The translations under genes and the position numbers were made by a program. From NCBI GenBank assembly GCA_018296165.2, contig JACKQL020000017.1, forward strand, positions 620,001 to 684,000: a stretch of DNA of 64,000 bases. Direction: 5' to 3'. Below, piece after piece: positions 11,733 through 26,220 of the stretch. The DNA is from Termitomyces sp. T153 (Eukaryota > Basidiomycota > Agaricomycetes > Agaricales > Lyophyllaceae). The notes under the pieces are model-generated. The model was not told the origin of the DNA. It was given only the letters and a program-made list of their open reading frames with translations, and searched no databases. Numbering within the stretch: position 1 is the stretch's first letter; each line of letters opens with the position of its first letter.

Positions 11733-11994
11733 TTTGCAGAACGCCGTCTGCCGACTTTAAAGGCCAACTGCGGATGCTGACCTGCTGCGCACCGCCTAGG
11801 GGCGCTTGTGCAGGAGAAAAGAGTCACACTGATCGGCCAGTCGTGGTTGTGTTGACACTTAATTACTCCTTTCCCGATTTGGGCCGAGCGCGCGAGGCAA
11901 CAGAATTTTGTTTTTTATATCCGATTTCCGACCAACCATCCGTTGAAATCTTCATTTTTTCCTTCATCGATCATCTCTTTCTTTGGCTCTCCAC
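11733..11994. promoter_or_regulatory. Shared divergent promoter region
   Basis: 262 bp lie between the start codons of the BRI3-like gene (minus) and the methyltransferase gene (plus). The plus side ends in a pyrimidine-rich stretch just before the methyltransferase ATG, as is common for fungal transcription starts. Confidence 0.45.
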
Positions 11995-13549
<1,555 letters not shown>

Positions 13550-14451
13550 TTGCATTGCCATTTCCGATCGAATTTTTATCGTCATTGTAAACGCCGCGCT
13601 ATGCACGCTTCGTAAAATCGCCTGTTTGCATCATTTGTTTATCAATTTCGAATGCAACGTGCCGAATCTTGGACTGAAACTCTACCACTCGCCACTTATA
13701 TCATATTTCATCGTTTACAATTTATTAGGTATTAATCTCTTGCTATCTGGTCGCAGAATGTATCAAGATATAGCTGTACGTCTTGCATACATCTTGAATA
13801 CTGTTGATGTCGTTGAGGCTGAAAGATTGTGGCATTCCAAAGTCCTAGAAATGATATACACATAAAAGCGTGCCAGATCGCGACCCTACCTGAGCCGTTC
13901 TGAACGATTATGGCGTCCGCAAGGACTGCAACTTATCGTTCATTGAGCATTTCAACTGATTAATCCGATGTTTCACACGATCATCGCAGTACTCAGTCTT
14001 CAAAAGGTGACTTCCCCTCAGCGTAATTTGTTTCAAATTCTGACCACGACGTCCGTACCCAACTCGTAGTACAGAATTTTCATTCTATTTTCTGCGACAT
14101 GTGAAATAGACCTAGGAAGTCATCATTGTTACCAGTCACTAACTATGTATTTCTCTGCTCGGTTATAGTGACATACATCATGTGGTCAACTTGCAGCTAC
14201 GGGCCATTATGTCCCGCTCGACTGAGAGTAGTCGCGTGATAGCAATATAAAGTAGGTCTATAATTAACTCATTGCATGCCCACAAAACGTCTAATTCGAG
14301 TGCCAACTAGCTCGCTTGCTGAGAAGTTGAAGACAATATATGGCTTGACCTAGAGCACAACCTCGGCAATATGCAGTTCCTACCGGCCCGCCGTTCAAGT
14401 ATAAGATCCCCAATTCTGCATGGCGGCTACTGTTCACACTGTATACATAAC
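13550..14451. other. Intergenic, about 900 bp
   Basis: This interval is the 3' flank of the methyltransferase gene and the promoter of the polygalacturonase gene. A TATA-like agacaatatatgg occurs near 14333. An in-frame upstream ATG of the polygalacturonase lies at 14371. No other gene is visible. Confidence 0.5.
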
Positions 14452-16550
14452 ATGTGGAAAGAGTTCTTACTCTCTAGCCTTGTTGGCATTCAGATCGCGA
14501 AAGCGTGCACAGGGACGATCAACTCGTTATCAGGCAAGCGAAAGCAAATTGCAACGTATCACAATTACTTACTCACAGTCGCCAAGATGTCTCGGCCGCT
14601 GTGGAGTGTACGACCGTCAATATCAACGGCTTTACTGTCCCTGGCGGACAAGCGTTGACGCTTGATCTGATGGACGGCTCTACAGTAAATATGAGTGAGC
14701 AGTGACAAACAATTCGACTTCAAGAACGATCATTGACAACGCGGCAGATGGGGACGTCAAGTTCGGCAACCTCAGCTGGGCTGGACCTTTGTTCACCATA
14801 AGGTGAGCATCCCTATCCCTCTTTATAACCAATTATAGAAATTTTTTCTCAGTGGGTCTTCGATTACCTGTGAGTCTCCGAGTCGCGCCACCTTGTCAGT
14901 CTGTTTGGCAAATATTCTCAAAGACATGCTGCAGTCAATGGAAATGGACACATCTTTGATGGTGGAGGACCATTTTACTGGGTGTGTTTGGCCAGTTGGT
15001 CTCATCGAGGGTGCATAGTAACCGTTTCTAGGATGGCCTCGGTGGTAGCGGTGGCATTCAAAAACCCGATCCAATGATGAAGTGCGTACTTGGCACAGGC
15101 TCGAGCATGTATTCTCATGCTGATAGTCTGTCTATAATAGGATTAGGATCTCTGGGACTTTTTCTGTGGGTGAAAAGTTGAATTTAGCCCACAAGAATGG
15201 CGATGGCTCATCAGCGATGGTAGAATGTGAAAGTTGTGAACTCTCCCCAGCGGACCTATTCCGTGTCGAACCCTGATACTCTGGTGATGTCAGGTCTCAC
15301 GATTGATAACTGTATGTTTCATCTATCTTCTTTTTTCCTTGTTTAAATGATCGTCTTAAGCTCAGGGTGATTTGCCCAATGCCCAAAGCGACGGCCGTCC
15401 TGCCGGTATGCTCGATCTATCATTTCCAGGTGAACTGGACATTGACGCGGACCTAGGTCACAATACGGACGGTTTTGATTGCAGTACTACGGACCTTACC
15501 ATTGAGAACAGGTGAACAATCTCAGTCGTCTGATATGCTTTAAATCCCCATATAATCCTACGTTCAGTTCGATTCACAACCAGGTACCACAGGCCCTTAA
15601 TCGTCGCTTTATGTGATGAGTGCTGATTAGACTTGGAAGGATGACTGTCTCGCTATCAACAAAGGATCCAACATCGTTTTCAGAGGAAACACTTGCACCG
15701 GAGGACACGGAATCTCCATTGTAAGGGAGACGCGTCATCGGTTTCTTTCTCACTGTATGGCGCTGACGCTGGGTCTTATGCAGGGCTCGATCGCTTCGGA
15801 TGCTACAGTGTCAGGAATCACGATCTCTGGAAATACTGTAATCAACAAGTAGGCCAAATCGATTGAAATAGCATGAAGCCACAAGAGGTAACAAAATCTT
15901 TGCAGTGACCAAGCTCTGCGTATCAAAACACAAGCTACCGCCACAGGGAGCAGTGTATCAGACATCACGTACTCGGTAAATCGTCACGTAGATTCCCCAT
16001 CCATTCACTAAACGAATACGTTCCAAGGGCAACACGGCGACTGGGTGTAGGTTATTCGGCGTACTTATTGACCAGGTACGTTTTCCACACGGTCCATCAT
16101 CGATGCTGATCTCCCAACGATCACTTAGAGTTATCCCGACACTCTGGGAACTCCTGGAAATGGCGTCAAGATCTCAGTGAGATATCTTCATTTGAAGATA
16201 CTTGTATCTCGATTGAAGCGCTTTCCCTTTTGAACTAATAGGGCATCAACTTTGTCTCACCTGAGACCACCCTCGCTGTTGACAGCGGTGCTGACCGTGT
16301 TGCCGTCAACTGTGGCGTCGGAACCTGCACAGGTAAGTCTCAGTATCATCGTTTCCACCGATTAGATCACCACACCTTGTCATTCCCCTTCAGGAACATG
16401 GAACTGGGCCGACTTGACAGTGACCGGTGGAAAAGCTGGTTCGTCGTTTTCATTGCCCTTCCTTACACACATATGTCGTTAAGTAAACGATGACACTTAC
16501 TCCTAGGTCCCATCACCAATTTCAACGGCATCAGTGGATTCTCACAATAA
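14452..16550 (+). CDS. Secreted endopolygalacturonase, glycoside hydrolase family 28
   Basis: Nineteen exons: 14452-14533, 14587-14694, 14748-14802, 14853-14869, 14935-14981, 15032-15081, 15141-15165, 15224-15311, 15361-15405, 15457-15511, 15568-15583, 15640-15720, 15784-15848, 15906-15975, 16028-16075, 16129-16176, 16242-16332, 16394-16438 and 16507-16550, giving 359 residues. All four GH28 active-site motifs are intact: NTDGFD, QDDC, GHGISIGS and RIK. The fold is a right-handed beta-helix. The enzyme cuts the homogalacturonan backbone of plant pectin outside the cell. The start at 14452 was chosen because it gives an 18-residue signal peptide (core [15 protein letters not shown] before the cut) directly before [13 protein letters not shown] 14371 is in frame but adds a non-signal stretch. 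The first intron (14534-14586) uses GC-AG. Eighteen introns in about 1.1 kb of coding sequence is very intron-dense. Confidence 0.92.
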
Positions 16551-17886
16551 GAACTTTGTATATATGGGTACCTTAGCATATGGAACGAACCGATGGTTGT
16601 CTTTTTGTAGCCTCGTGTCTCTTGCTCGTGGGTCTCAATTAAGCACTTCTCTCGATTAAGAAGGACAATAAACTTGATCGCGCCCAAGACCAATATCACC
16701 GTTAATAATAAAGCTGATCATGAAGCTGCCTTGCAACTGTGGCGTTAGAACACACACAACCAAGCCCTAGCATCGTCTTTTTCATCCATCAACTCCACTT
16801 TTTCGCTCGACCCCGAAGGGACATGAGAACTTAGGGACTCACTGCTCCCGATCGTCTCATCCCTACGCGATGTCATTAACTGACACTCCCTTCTAACCCC
16901 CATCCAACCTGGAACGGGCATCTCCTAAGTACGTACGTACGTACACACGAAGATTCTCATCCCAATACGTACCTGAGCATATGGAAAACGACAATGTACG
17001 CAGGGGGTTCGTTTATGTGAGCCGAACCTCGTGTTTTTAATCAAGACTGGGAATTTCCGTCATGATCAGGAAGAACCCACGGATATATATGTATATGTAT
17101 ATATATATATAATATTCCAAGTTTATAGCATTCCTCTAATAAATGTTACATAAAAACACGATAATCCCTCCCTAAAATAAACCACAAACGGCCTCGCCAG
17201 GGCCGCAATAAACGATCGAAAGAAGAGAAAACTCATGTATGGGAAAGGAATAAAAAGAAAGAAAAAAGGGAACGGCCGAAAAGAGTGACGCAGTGAGACA
17301 GAGAGGGAGAGGGAAATCCGGAGACAACAAACAAATAACACTTAGATAGCAAGGAGAAGGGAGAAAAGATACGTAAAGGAATGTATGGTGTGGTGTGCGC
17401 GTGGCGGGCAATATGTACTGTAAGCAGCAGGAGTAAAGGGGGCGAGGATTACACTTTTCTGAATAATCACAGGGGAGGATTTGATGAGCAGTGATTAGGA
17501 TGTATAATACCAGAGGCGCACGAGACAGAGAGAGGACGAAGGAGAACCAGATGTTAAGGAGAGTGATGTAAGCGCCAAGGAGGCGAATGATAGATAGACA
17601 AAAGAATGTGTGCGGGGCTCCAAGAGCCAAGGGCAATGCAAAGAATCCAAAGACGGCGGTGGTGGCGGCGAGGTTAATGCGGGGAACATAGGGTACGAGG
17701 TTGTGGCATGTAAGAGGTGGGGGGAGTTGCTGGGTCAATGCGCGTGCGATAGTAAATTATATGAAGAAGATGCAGATGACTGTAAGACGAATAAGCAAGG
17801 AACCGAGAGTCGAAGAGAGAGAGAGAGAGATGGTGAGAATGAGAATGCAGACAATCAGAGAGCAGAATGAGAGAGAGAGAGAACGA
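16551..17886. other. Intergenic, convergent gene ends
   Basis: Two genes converge on this interval. It contains an acgtacgtacgtac microsatellite near 16931, an alternating TA tract at about 17080-17112, and a purine-rich stretch (plus strand) at 17220-17880 that is the 3' flank or UTR of the Cdc24-like gene. The long frames across the purine-rich part are compositional. Confidence 0.55.
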
Positions 17887-20800
17887 TCATGTCACGAAGA
17901 GAGTGACGGGTGCTCCAGGTCGATACGCCTCAAAGGCCATCTGCACATCCTCCGTCGATCCAAGCGACACCATATCCCCATCCTCATCCTTATACTTCAC
18001 TCTCAACGGTCCATCATCGCGCCTCGGCCCACACAACCTAATCTTCCTCCCCACCTTCTCCACAAGGTCCCCATACTCCGTCGCGCGATCGACCTGAATC
18101 ACAAAAATATCCTCATGGAAATGCACCTTCACCTTCACCGGCAGATCCACCATCGACTGCCCACTCCCATTCGCATGATGAACAATATGCGAACGTGCAT
18201 ACGCATGCGCATGCACATGCGCACCATCAAAATACTGCGACCTCGACTGATGAAGACTCACACCCCCAATCGACGACTCGCTCGACCCAAACGGCGTCTG
18301 AGGCGACGAGCTATTCGGCGAATAATCCGACGACGACGACTCGCTCGACCCACTCCCGCGCTTCCGACTAACCGGCGTCGGTTGCGCACGGTCACGCGGC
18401 CATTGGTGGATCGCAGTGGGCAAAGGTGGCGGGGGCGCATGCGTAGGCGTCGATCTCGGGACGTACGCCGCAGGCTGGCTGACGCTCCTCGACCGGCTCG
18501 TAATCGGCTGTCCATGCGCATTGATCGGTTGGCCAAGCGCATTGACCGGGTGCCCGTCCACATTGACAAGCGCAGGCTGTGTCGACGCCTTACTGTTCCT
18601 CTGCGTCGGCGAGTCCGTGTTATCATACACACCCCTAAGCTTGTTCGAGCTGAACTGGCTCCTAAGCTGCGGGCGCGACCTCGGCCCACTAGGGTAACCC
18701 GCAGGCGCCGTACCCGCCGACGACACACTAGTATAGCTCGAGTCCGACAAGAAACTCTGCGTATTCATCCCCGCGTTCAGACGTGGATTGTACCCCCTCG
18801 TATTCGGATGGAGCGGCATATCAGGAGGTGTCGGCACAGGCGGGAGATTATCCCTCCACTGCTGCATCACCGCCCCATTCATACCTTCCGTGTGCGCTCG
18901 CGGGCGCTCGTACGCCGGCAGAGCATCACGTTCCGGTGGCATGCTCATCGCATTGTTCCGGCGGTACCCTGTACCGTTGATGGATCCACTCGCAATTGGC
19001 GTACCACGGCCCGACGTACCCCCATAGCTCGATGAGGGCTGGTGCTCGTCATAATCATCCGAGTCCTGATCAAACTCAAACCCGTTGTGGTACCCGGATG
19101 GCCCATTTCCACTTCCATAAGCCACCGAATTAGTATTCGGGATGAACTCGTCACTGCCGTACGGCGTACGAGGTCCACGACTGCTCGTGGCGGAAGTCAT
19201 GGATGTCGAAGAGTACATGGAATGCGAGGTGCCATACGGCGAGTATGAATGGTGCGATTGGGATGATGATTGTGAGGCCTTAGAGACACCGCGGGTGTGC
19301 GTAGGGGCATAGGCGCTGCTTGCAGCTGCGATTCTTGACAGGGCAGATCGTTCGGACGCACGGCGGGCGGCGGATTCCTTGATGAGGCGATTGATCGCTG
19401 TTTCCCACAGACGCACCTGTTCTTGCTGCCGGCACCGTAACGTAAAGTACTCGAGGTCGTCATCACCCTTCCACCACACGGCAAGCGGGTAATATGTTGG
19501 TATTGGGTTGTCTAAATCAAGCAATTAGAACCAGAGGAACAGGAAGCGAAAAAGGCATACTAGGAGACGACTTTGGTATAGGACCCGGAATAGCCTGGGT
19601 GACATTCCCGAGGAATATACGTCCTTTCAGGAGAAGTGGGGTGTTTTTCCTGACAGGCTGACCCACACCCCCGGGAAGCGCGAGTGGCGGCGGCGCGGGC
19701 TGTTTCTTCAGGATAGAATTGCTCTTGCCCATCTTTTTGCCGTTCTGCGGCTGCGGCAACGCTTCCTTGCAGCAGAGAATAATCTTCTCGAAAAGGAAGA
19801 CATGATACTCCCGGTCGACTTCGGACTTGGTCACGATGAAGATGTCGTCGAGGAGGAGCTCGCCGAAATTTTCAAGATGATGGCCCTTCCAATCGTCGAT
19901 GCGGGATTGGAGGCTCTTGACGGTCGCTTCGTTCTCCGCGCGTCGTTGTGCCTCGTTGATCTTGTCGGTGATCCGCTTAGCCGCTTCTGAACCCCTCTTG
20001 AGCTCGTCAAAATGTTGATAATTAGAGTTGTTGCATGCTTTGATGAGGGACTAGAGTAAAAATTGATTAAGTGATCGTGATTGAGGATAGCAGACAGCCC
20101 GCTCACGTCAAGTAGAAGGGGGTATTTGCACACGCGTTGGATCGGCTTGATTAGGAAAGCTGGTAGCTCGCCTTTGGCATTGATCAAGTGGTTCAGTGCC
20201 TGTTGACGTGTATTTGGTCAGCTCGCTTGCTTACAGGGATGGGAATAGGCGAAATGGCACGAGGTCGCCAGGGCGACATGTGCGTTTACGCGGGAAGAAA
20301 ACACTTGCATTAAGTTTTTGCTCGTGCTCGAGCATGAGCTCTGAGGCGCTGGTATAGTTTGCGCAGTATGGTTCATAGACGACAAATTCGTCTTCCTAAA
20401 TGGGCGGGTGAGGACAATGGGAGACGGGGATGAAGATGGACTGACGCTCTCGAGGAAAAGCTGACCCCACTGCTGGCTTTGCCAGGGCAGTTCCGCTGTG
20501 CTTTCGAAGCGAATAAGGAACTTGCGCTGGAAGTTGAGGAGCTTGTTCAGATTTGGAAACAAGAGGTGTATTGTATCTTGATCTATGATGTTGCCTTGTG
20601 ACAGGGCATTGGAGTATTTCTGGAAAGCCAAGAGTGTGAGAACGTGGGCCGGAAATGATTGTAATTGTATTATGCGGACCTGCATTATTTCGAGGTCCTG
20701 AACGTACTTGCGCTCGGTCTCGACGAGTTCGCGGATGATGTTATTGCGGGCCGTTTCCTGGGCATTTGCGGGCGGAATGGGAGATTCTGATGCAGAACGG

Positions 20801-21419
20801 TCGAAACTGTCGTTGGGGGGATGGGACGATGCGGTCGGACTGGGTGGTTCGAAAGCATGTGGAGGAAGGTGATCCACGATGGCGGTTACGGTATTGATGA
20901 CCTAACGCGTTGAGTAATGAGTGGATCGGGTGGGAATGACTAAGGACCGACCTTGACCAGGCCGTCTGTGGAGTTGCGGTCCCAGAGATCGGTGACGGTG
21001 AATTCCTCGCAGCCGGGGATGGCGTGGAGGACCTTCTTTGTCTGCATGGCAAAGAGGGCGATTGCACGCTTCTTGGGCTTGTCGGGGTTTGCATCGTACT
21101 CGTCAGGGTTGAAGGTGGAGTTGTTTATTTTGGGGAAGCCGTCGAGACAGTCGAAGATGTAGCAGAGGGGGATGCCGAAGGAAAAGAGGTCCCAGAGATG
21201 GGAGACGGGGTCGGTGGACTGGCGGGCGTGGTTGGCGTTGGGGAGCGAGAAGTAGGAGGAGAAGCCGCGGATGCGCAGGAGGCGTGCGCGGAGGGCCGAG
21301 CACTGCTGGTAGAGGGACGACGCCGCCGCCTTGTTGAGCAGCGTGTTGTTTGCGACCGGGCTGTCGATCTGGACTGCGCTCGCGACGATGGACTTTTTGC
21401 GGCCTGCGACTGAAGCCAT
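17887..21419 (-). CDS. CDC24: Rho guanine nucleotide exchange factor, Cdc24/Scd1 type
   Basis: Seven exons on the minus strand: 20952-21419, 20680-20901, 20446-20619, 20309-20395, 20107-20199, 19561-20050 and 17887-19511. They total 3159 nt, or 1052 residues. Domain order is that of Cdc24: an N-terminal calponin-homology-like region (LWDLFSFGIPLCYIFD, FTVTDLWDRNSTDGLVKV), a Dbl-homology domain (IIRELVETERKYVQDLEIMQ, then FLIKPIQRVCKYPLLL), a pleckstrin-homology domain (HVFLFEKIILCCKE, WWKGDDDLEYFTLRC), a long Ser/Pro/Gly-rich linker, and a C-terminal PB1 domain (VKVKVHFHEDIFVIQV, YKDEDGDMVSL). The protein activates Cdc42 at sites of polarised growth, and the PB1 domain binds the Bem1 scaffold. 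The intron between 20200 and 20308 uses GC-AG. The start was taken at MASVAGRKKS; an in-frame ATG six codons upstream (21437) is possible. Confidence 0.94.
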
Positions 21420-24265
21420 GGATGGTGGTAGCAGCAATACCCACTTTCACACTCCGACACATCACCCCCTGATCTTTATTGTTTTTGTTATATTTCGCAT
21501 GCAGCCTTCAGAGCTAACCCAATCATGACGCGCTTCGCACCGCCGGCCGAGACAATGCGGGGCTGTCTCTTTCTCACGCAGGAAAATATTCTCCTGAAAA
21601 GCCAAAGGCCCACGAAGCTGTTCATCACACGCGCTGCCATAAGGCTTTGAAACAACTCGACCATCCACCCATGTTGGTGATACCTACCCGGTGATATGAT
21701 GGATGATAACTGCGACCACTCAGTATCTACTCCCCACAGGCCGCCAGTCGAATTGACAGCGTTTCATAAAATTTCCATCTACACAGTGGCCGCCGTCCAG
21801 ACTTCGCGGCCCACCATAATGATCCCATCCTACATATCCGATTCCCGATCCCCTCCCGAGGCCGAGACTGACCGCCTGTGCGTCATTATTTATAGATTAG
21901 ATTTAGATTTAGATTACAAGCCACAGCTTCAGCAGTGAGGAGCCTGCCACAGTGATTGCTGTTCTGACAACCCAGATCATGATCCATTTGTCATAGCCAC
22001 CATGTCCCCGGATACACGACTCATCTTCGGAGAAATCACCGCAATCTGTGCTCTTGTTCTCTTCTGTTCTGTGTTGTAGTGGTGCGGTGTGTTCGGAGTA
22101 GTTTCGTGATCATTTTGCCCCAGCTAGTAGGTGTGCATCCGACTCGGAGCTGTGAGTAGATATCTCCTTACTAACAACACTAGGCTCCACCAGATCGAGC
22201 GAACAAGTTACTTGACGACGCAGAATGACAAGACATCGAGTCTATTCTACACATACTGTCACTTCAATCTCAATCACCATTATATCGAGCTGGGGGCTAT
22301 AACACAGAGCACGCTTACAATAACTCAATCGATGGCTTTCCAGTCCGACCGTGTAGCAGCTAAAACGTTAAACCCCCAAGCACCCAGTATGCTCCTCGAC
22401 TTTGACAGTCACTCGGTTCCGAGCATACCGTAGACGAACAACCTCCACGAAGGAAAAATCTCCACTGGGCTGCAAGACGAGTGTCGGTCCTCAGATTTTA
22501 GATCAGATGGATTGGATCATAGAGCTACAGATATCTGGAGATCTAGCAATACCACGTCGATTATCAGCGCTGTCAATGAACCCATTCCGCTTAGATCACT
22601 GAATGAATTGTCGATTTCATGTACAGTGACAGCCTACGTCGATACCAGGTCTTGAACCGAAACTCACTTATTTCGCGGGATCCTACTAGGCAAATCACGA
22701 TCGAGGTGGCCAAGTACCAGTAACTTACAGAACGCCACTTTGAGTCTTTTTTTGGACTGATATCCGCTAGCACGAGTTATTACTTCTTCCTCTATGAGCC
22801 ATCACATATCGAGAGAACCGAAGTAACCGATTCTATAACTTGTACTTGCCAAGAAGTAATTGATACAAGGCCGAAGGAGAGTACCAATTTAGGCCCTTCC
22901 GTGTATATTCCGTTATTATTCTTCAAGCCTTATGTCGCCCTACAGTATGTACAGGTGTAATTTACGAACACTCCTCTGGTACTCCGGCCCGAAGCTTTTT
23001 CAAGGCTGCCGGTTACGCCCATAGTTACTTTACTACTTCAGAGTTCATACAGTCATCACAGAAAGTCCCGAACTATCTGCCATTAACGTGCCGTCCCTAC
23101 CAACACTGCTTTCGCACTCCGCATTGCTTGCCGAGTTATCCTCACCCACCCGGCATGGGTCACGACCGACTCCCACCCTAATCCCAGACCCTACGCTTCG
23201 TTCGGCCTCTTGCTGCAATGTCATCTCGGCGTCCTTGGACCAGGGATTAACCTAGCCCCGGAAATTCCCTTAGTCTGCCGTGCAGACTTACATTTCTTTA
23301 CATGCCTCCTTTGCTTGTTTGCGCCGTCCCACACCGTATGGGGACCAAGAAACCTAAGAAGGCTTCTGGTGGCTCAAAGTCCACTGAATCCATCAAAAAA
23401 AAAACCAACTTAACTTGACTTTCCAGACCACCAAAACCTCTATAACACAATTCATCAAGGCTGTTCTGGCCGATAGTGTGCACCATACATCAACACTCTG
23501 GTTTTTTTGCACTAGTACGATCATGATCTTCTTGAGCTTGTTTTTAATTACAGGAAAACTGTGAGTTTTATCCTGCAAATTACCCCCTCTCTTGTGCTAA
23601 TTTTTAGACGAAGTGCTATGTACGATCTCGGCAAGGCTCGGCATCAGGCCAAACAAACAGCCAATGCCTAACGTAAATGAAAAGTGGCTGTGAAATCTCA
23701 GTCTTTTGATATATGAACGTGGTAGGATAACAATAATATATACTTCTATCTCAAGGTTCTCTACCCGTGCCCATGATATATGAACGTAGGAGGATTATCG
23801 TTTCCACTGAAGCCGGTATTATTATTATCATTATACACGACCGGGCGATGGGGACGTCCGTCCGGCAGAACATAATTAGCAGTCGAGTTGTCGATCGAGA
23901 TGGACTAGTCTTCATAAGGTTACCCGTTCATTTATGTCAGAACACCCCATGTTCGCGGCCATCTTCCGAATCGAGGTGGGTCTGAAATAGCATGCATGCA
24001 TGCACGCATCTTTCTTGTTCAGTGGGAGTGTTCATCTCGAATCGCAGGGCTGGGAGTGAACAGATCAGTGATAGGTTCGAAACGGGTCTCATGACATCAT
24101 TGGTATTCCGATGGACGTATGTATTATGTATAGTGGGAGGTACGTTCATAGCTCAGTGTTGCTTTATGCAGATTAGTAGAATAATTCGAGTTGGGATGTG
24201 AAAATCAATCGTCTGTAAGCGTATTCGATCAAGCTCACAAAGATAATTTTTGAGAATAGGGGTGT
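21420..24265. other. Gene-poor region, 2.8 kb
   Basis: I found no spliced or single-frame gene here. The first few hundred bases are the Cdc24-like gene promoter. Small AT motifs such as the repeated gatttagattta near 21895 are present. A short Lys/Ser-rich frame beginning near 23338 has no continuation that I can support. Confidence 0.5.
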
Positions 24266-26220
24266 ACTTCGGTTTAGCATCATCCATATTGTCGCTTATA
24301 TATATATGACGTCGATTATTTGATATGACTTCTAGTCCGATTTACTGTGAGTACGAGAAGGTCACTTGAGTAAGAAATGACTGATAGCTTCGAAAGAAAC
24401 CCACCCATGGTAAGGGGTGGGTTTGACACACCAAAGGAGTGGCTGATTCATGTCATGGTCGTGTGAATGACTTCTTCCGTTATGACATATGAAGATCCAA
24501 CGATTGAATTTGCTTTAGACTCCGAGACTTATCTCTGAGATTACTCCACTTCCATCGTGCTTCTAGCGCATTGGGTATATATATATTTAGCGGAGGTGTT
24601 GCGCGCCCATCTTGTGGATTGCCAATATCAGTGACATTCCAAAGCTGACACATAGACTCGTAGTGGTCCAGTCGATCTGTTCACATTGGGTGCTTAGATT
24701 CGTGGTGTTCAATCAATCTATTCAGAAGGATCACACATACTCAAATCTCAAGGGATCTAGGCCACTCAAAGCCATCTGAATGTGATCATCGAGTCATGCA
24801 TACGCAGTTTGTGGTCCTGCGCATGATGATGTAGCTTCCCGGGCGGTTCGGTTCAGCATTCCATATTGTCGCTTATATATGACGTCGATTATCTGATATC
24901 ACTTCTAGTTTGATTTACTGTGAGTGCGAGAAGTCACTAAGAATTGACTGATAGCTTCGAAGGAAACGCACCAACGGGAGGGGGTACATGGAAGGGATGG
25001 CTGATTCATGTTATGTGGATGACTTTTTCCATGATGACATATGAACAGATACAGCGATTGAACTTGCTTCAGACTCCGAATCTTGTCTCTGAGATACTCC
25101 ACTTCCATCGTGCTTCTAGCGCATTGGGTATATATATATTTAGCGGAGGTGTTGCGCGCGCATCTTGTGGATTGCCAATATCAGTGACATTCCAAAGCTG
25201 ACACATAGACTCGTAGTGGTCCAGTCGATCTGTTCACATTGGGTGCTTAGATTCGTGGTGTTCAATCAATCTATTCAGAAGGATCACACATACTCAAATC
25301 TCAAGGGATCTAGGCCACTCAAAGCCATCTGAATGTGATCATCGAGTCATGCATACGCAGTTTGTGGTCCTGTGCATGATGATGTAGCTTCCCGGGCGGT
25401 TCGGTTTAGCATCCATATTAACGCTTATATATGACGTCGATTATCCGATATCACTTCTAGTTTGATTTACTGTGAGTGCGAGAAGTCACTAAGAATTGAC
25501 TGATAGCTTCGAAAGAAAGCTACCAACGGGAGGGGGTACAGCGAAGGGATGGCTGATTCATGTTATCATGATGTGAATGACTTCTTCCATTATGACACAT
25601 GAAGATACAACGATTGAACTTGCTTCAGACTCCGAGTCATGTCTCTGAGATACCCACTTCCATCGTGCTTCTAGCGCATTTGGGTGTATATATATATTCA
25701 GCGGAGGTGTTGCGCGCGCATCTTGTGGATTGTCAATATCAGTGACATTCCAAAGCTGACACAGAGATTCCAATCAATCTGTTCACATCGGGTGCTTAGA
25801 TTCGTAGTGTTCAACCGATCTATTCAGAAGGATCACACATACTCAAATCTCAAGGGATGACTCATACTGTAGATCTGTGATATACGCGTGATATCTGGGT
25901 CTGGAAATCCGTCGCCCCTCAAAGCCATTTGAGTGTGATCATGATACCGAGTCATGCATACATAGTTTGTGGTCCTGTGCATGATGATGTAGCTTCCCGG
26001 GCGGTTCGGTTTAGCATCCACACTAACGTTTATACATGACGTCGATTATCTGATATCAGTTCTAGTCTGAGTGCGAGAAGTCAGTAAGAATTGACTGATA
26101 GCTTCGAAAGAAACCTACCAACGGGAAGGGGTACATCGAAGGGATGGCTGATTCATGTTATCATGATGTGAATGACTTCTTCCATTAATGACATTATCTA
26201 TTCAGAAGGATAACACATAC
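24266..26220. repeat. Tandem array of about 0.57-kb units, three full copies plus one internally deleted
   Basis: The marker gacgtcgatta recurs at 24308, 24881, 25433 and 26038, giving spacings of 573, 552 and 605 bp. Each unit runs through the same landmarks: cttctagt, gatagcttcgaa, tgacttcttcc, cttctagcgcattgggt, gcggaggtgttgcgcgc, a tatata tract, and gatgatgtagcttcccgggc just before the next marker. The fourth unit jumps from the tgacttcttcc landmark straight to ctattcagaaggat, so its middle is deleted. Short frames inside the units shift between copies and carry no domain, so this is not coding. The source may be a decayed transposon or satellite-like DNA. Confidence 0.88.

Noticed and set aside
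17172..17738. 188-residue minus-strand frame with membrane-like composition
   Set aside because: It lies in a pyrimidine-rich (minus strand) 3' flank of the Cdc24-like gene; the hydrophobic residues follow from the base composition and no splice or family evidence supports it.
17701..19035. 444-residue arginine-rich frame on the plus strand
   Set aside because: It lies exactly antisense to the Ser/Pro/Gly-rich linker of the Cdc24-like gene; the Arg-rich composition is a mirror of that coding strand.
21024..21413. 129-residue plus-strand frame
   Set aside because: Antisense shadow of the first exon of the Cdc24-like gene.
24266..26220. Possible CRISPR array or gene family
   Set aside because: Units are about 0.57 kb with no short repeat-spacer pattern, and the small frames shift between copies; the organism is a eukaryote.
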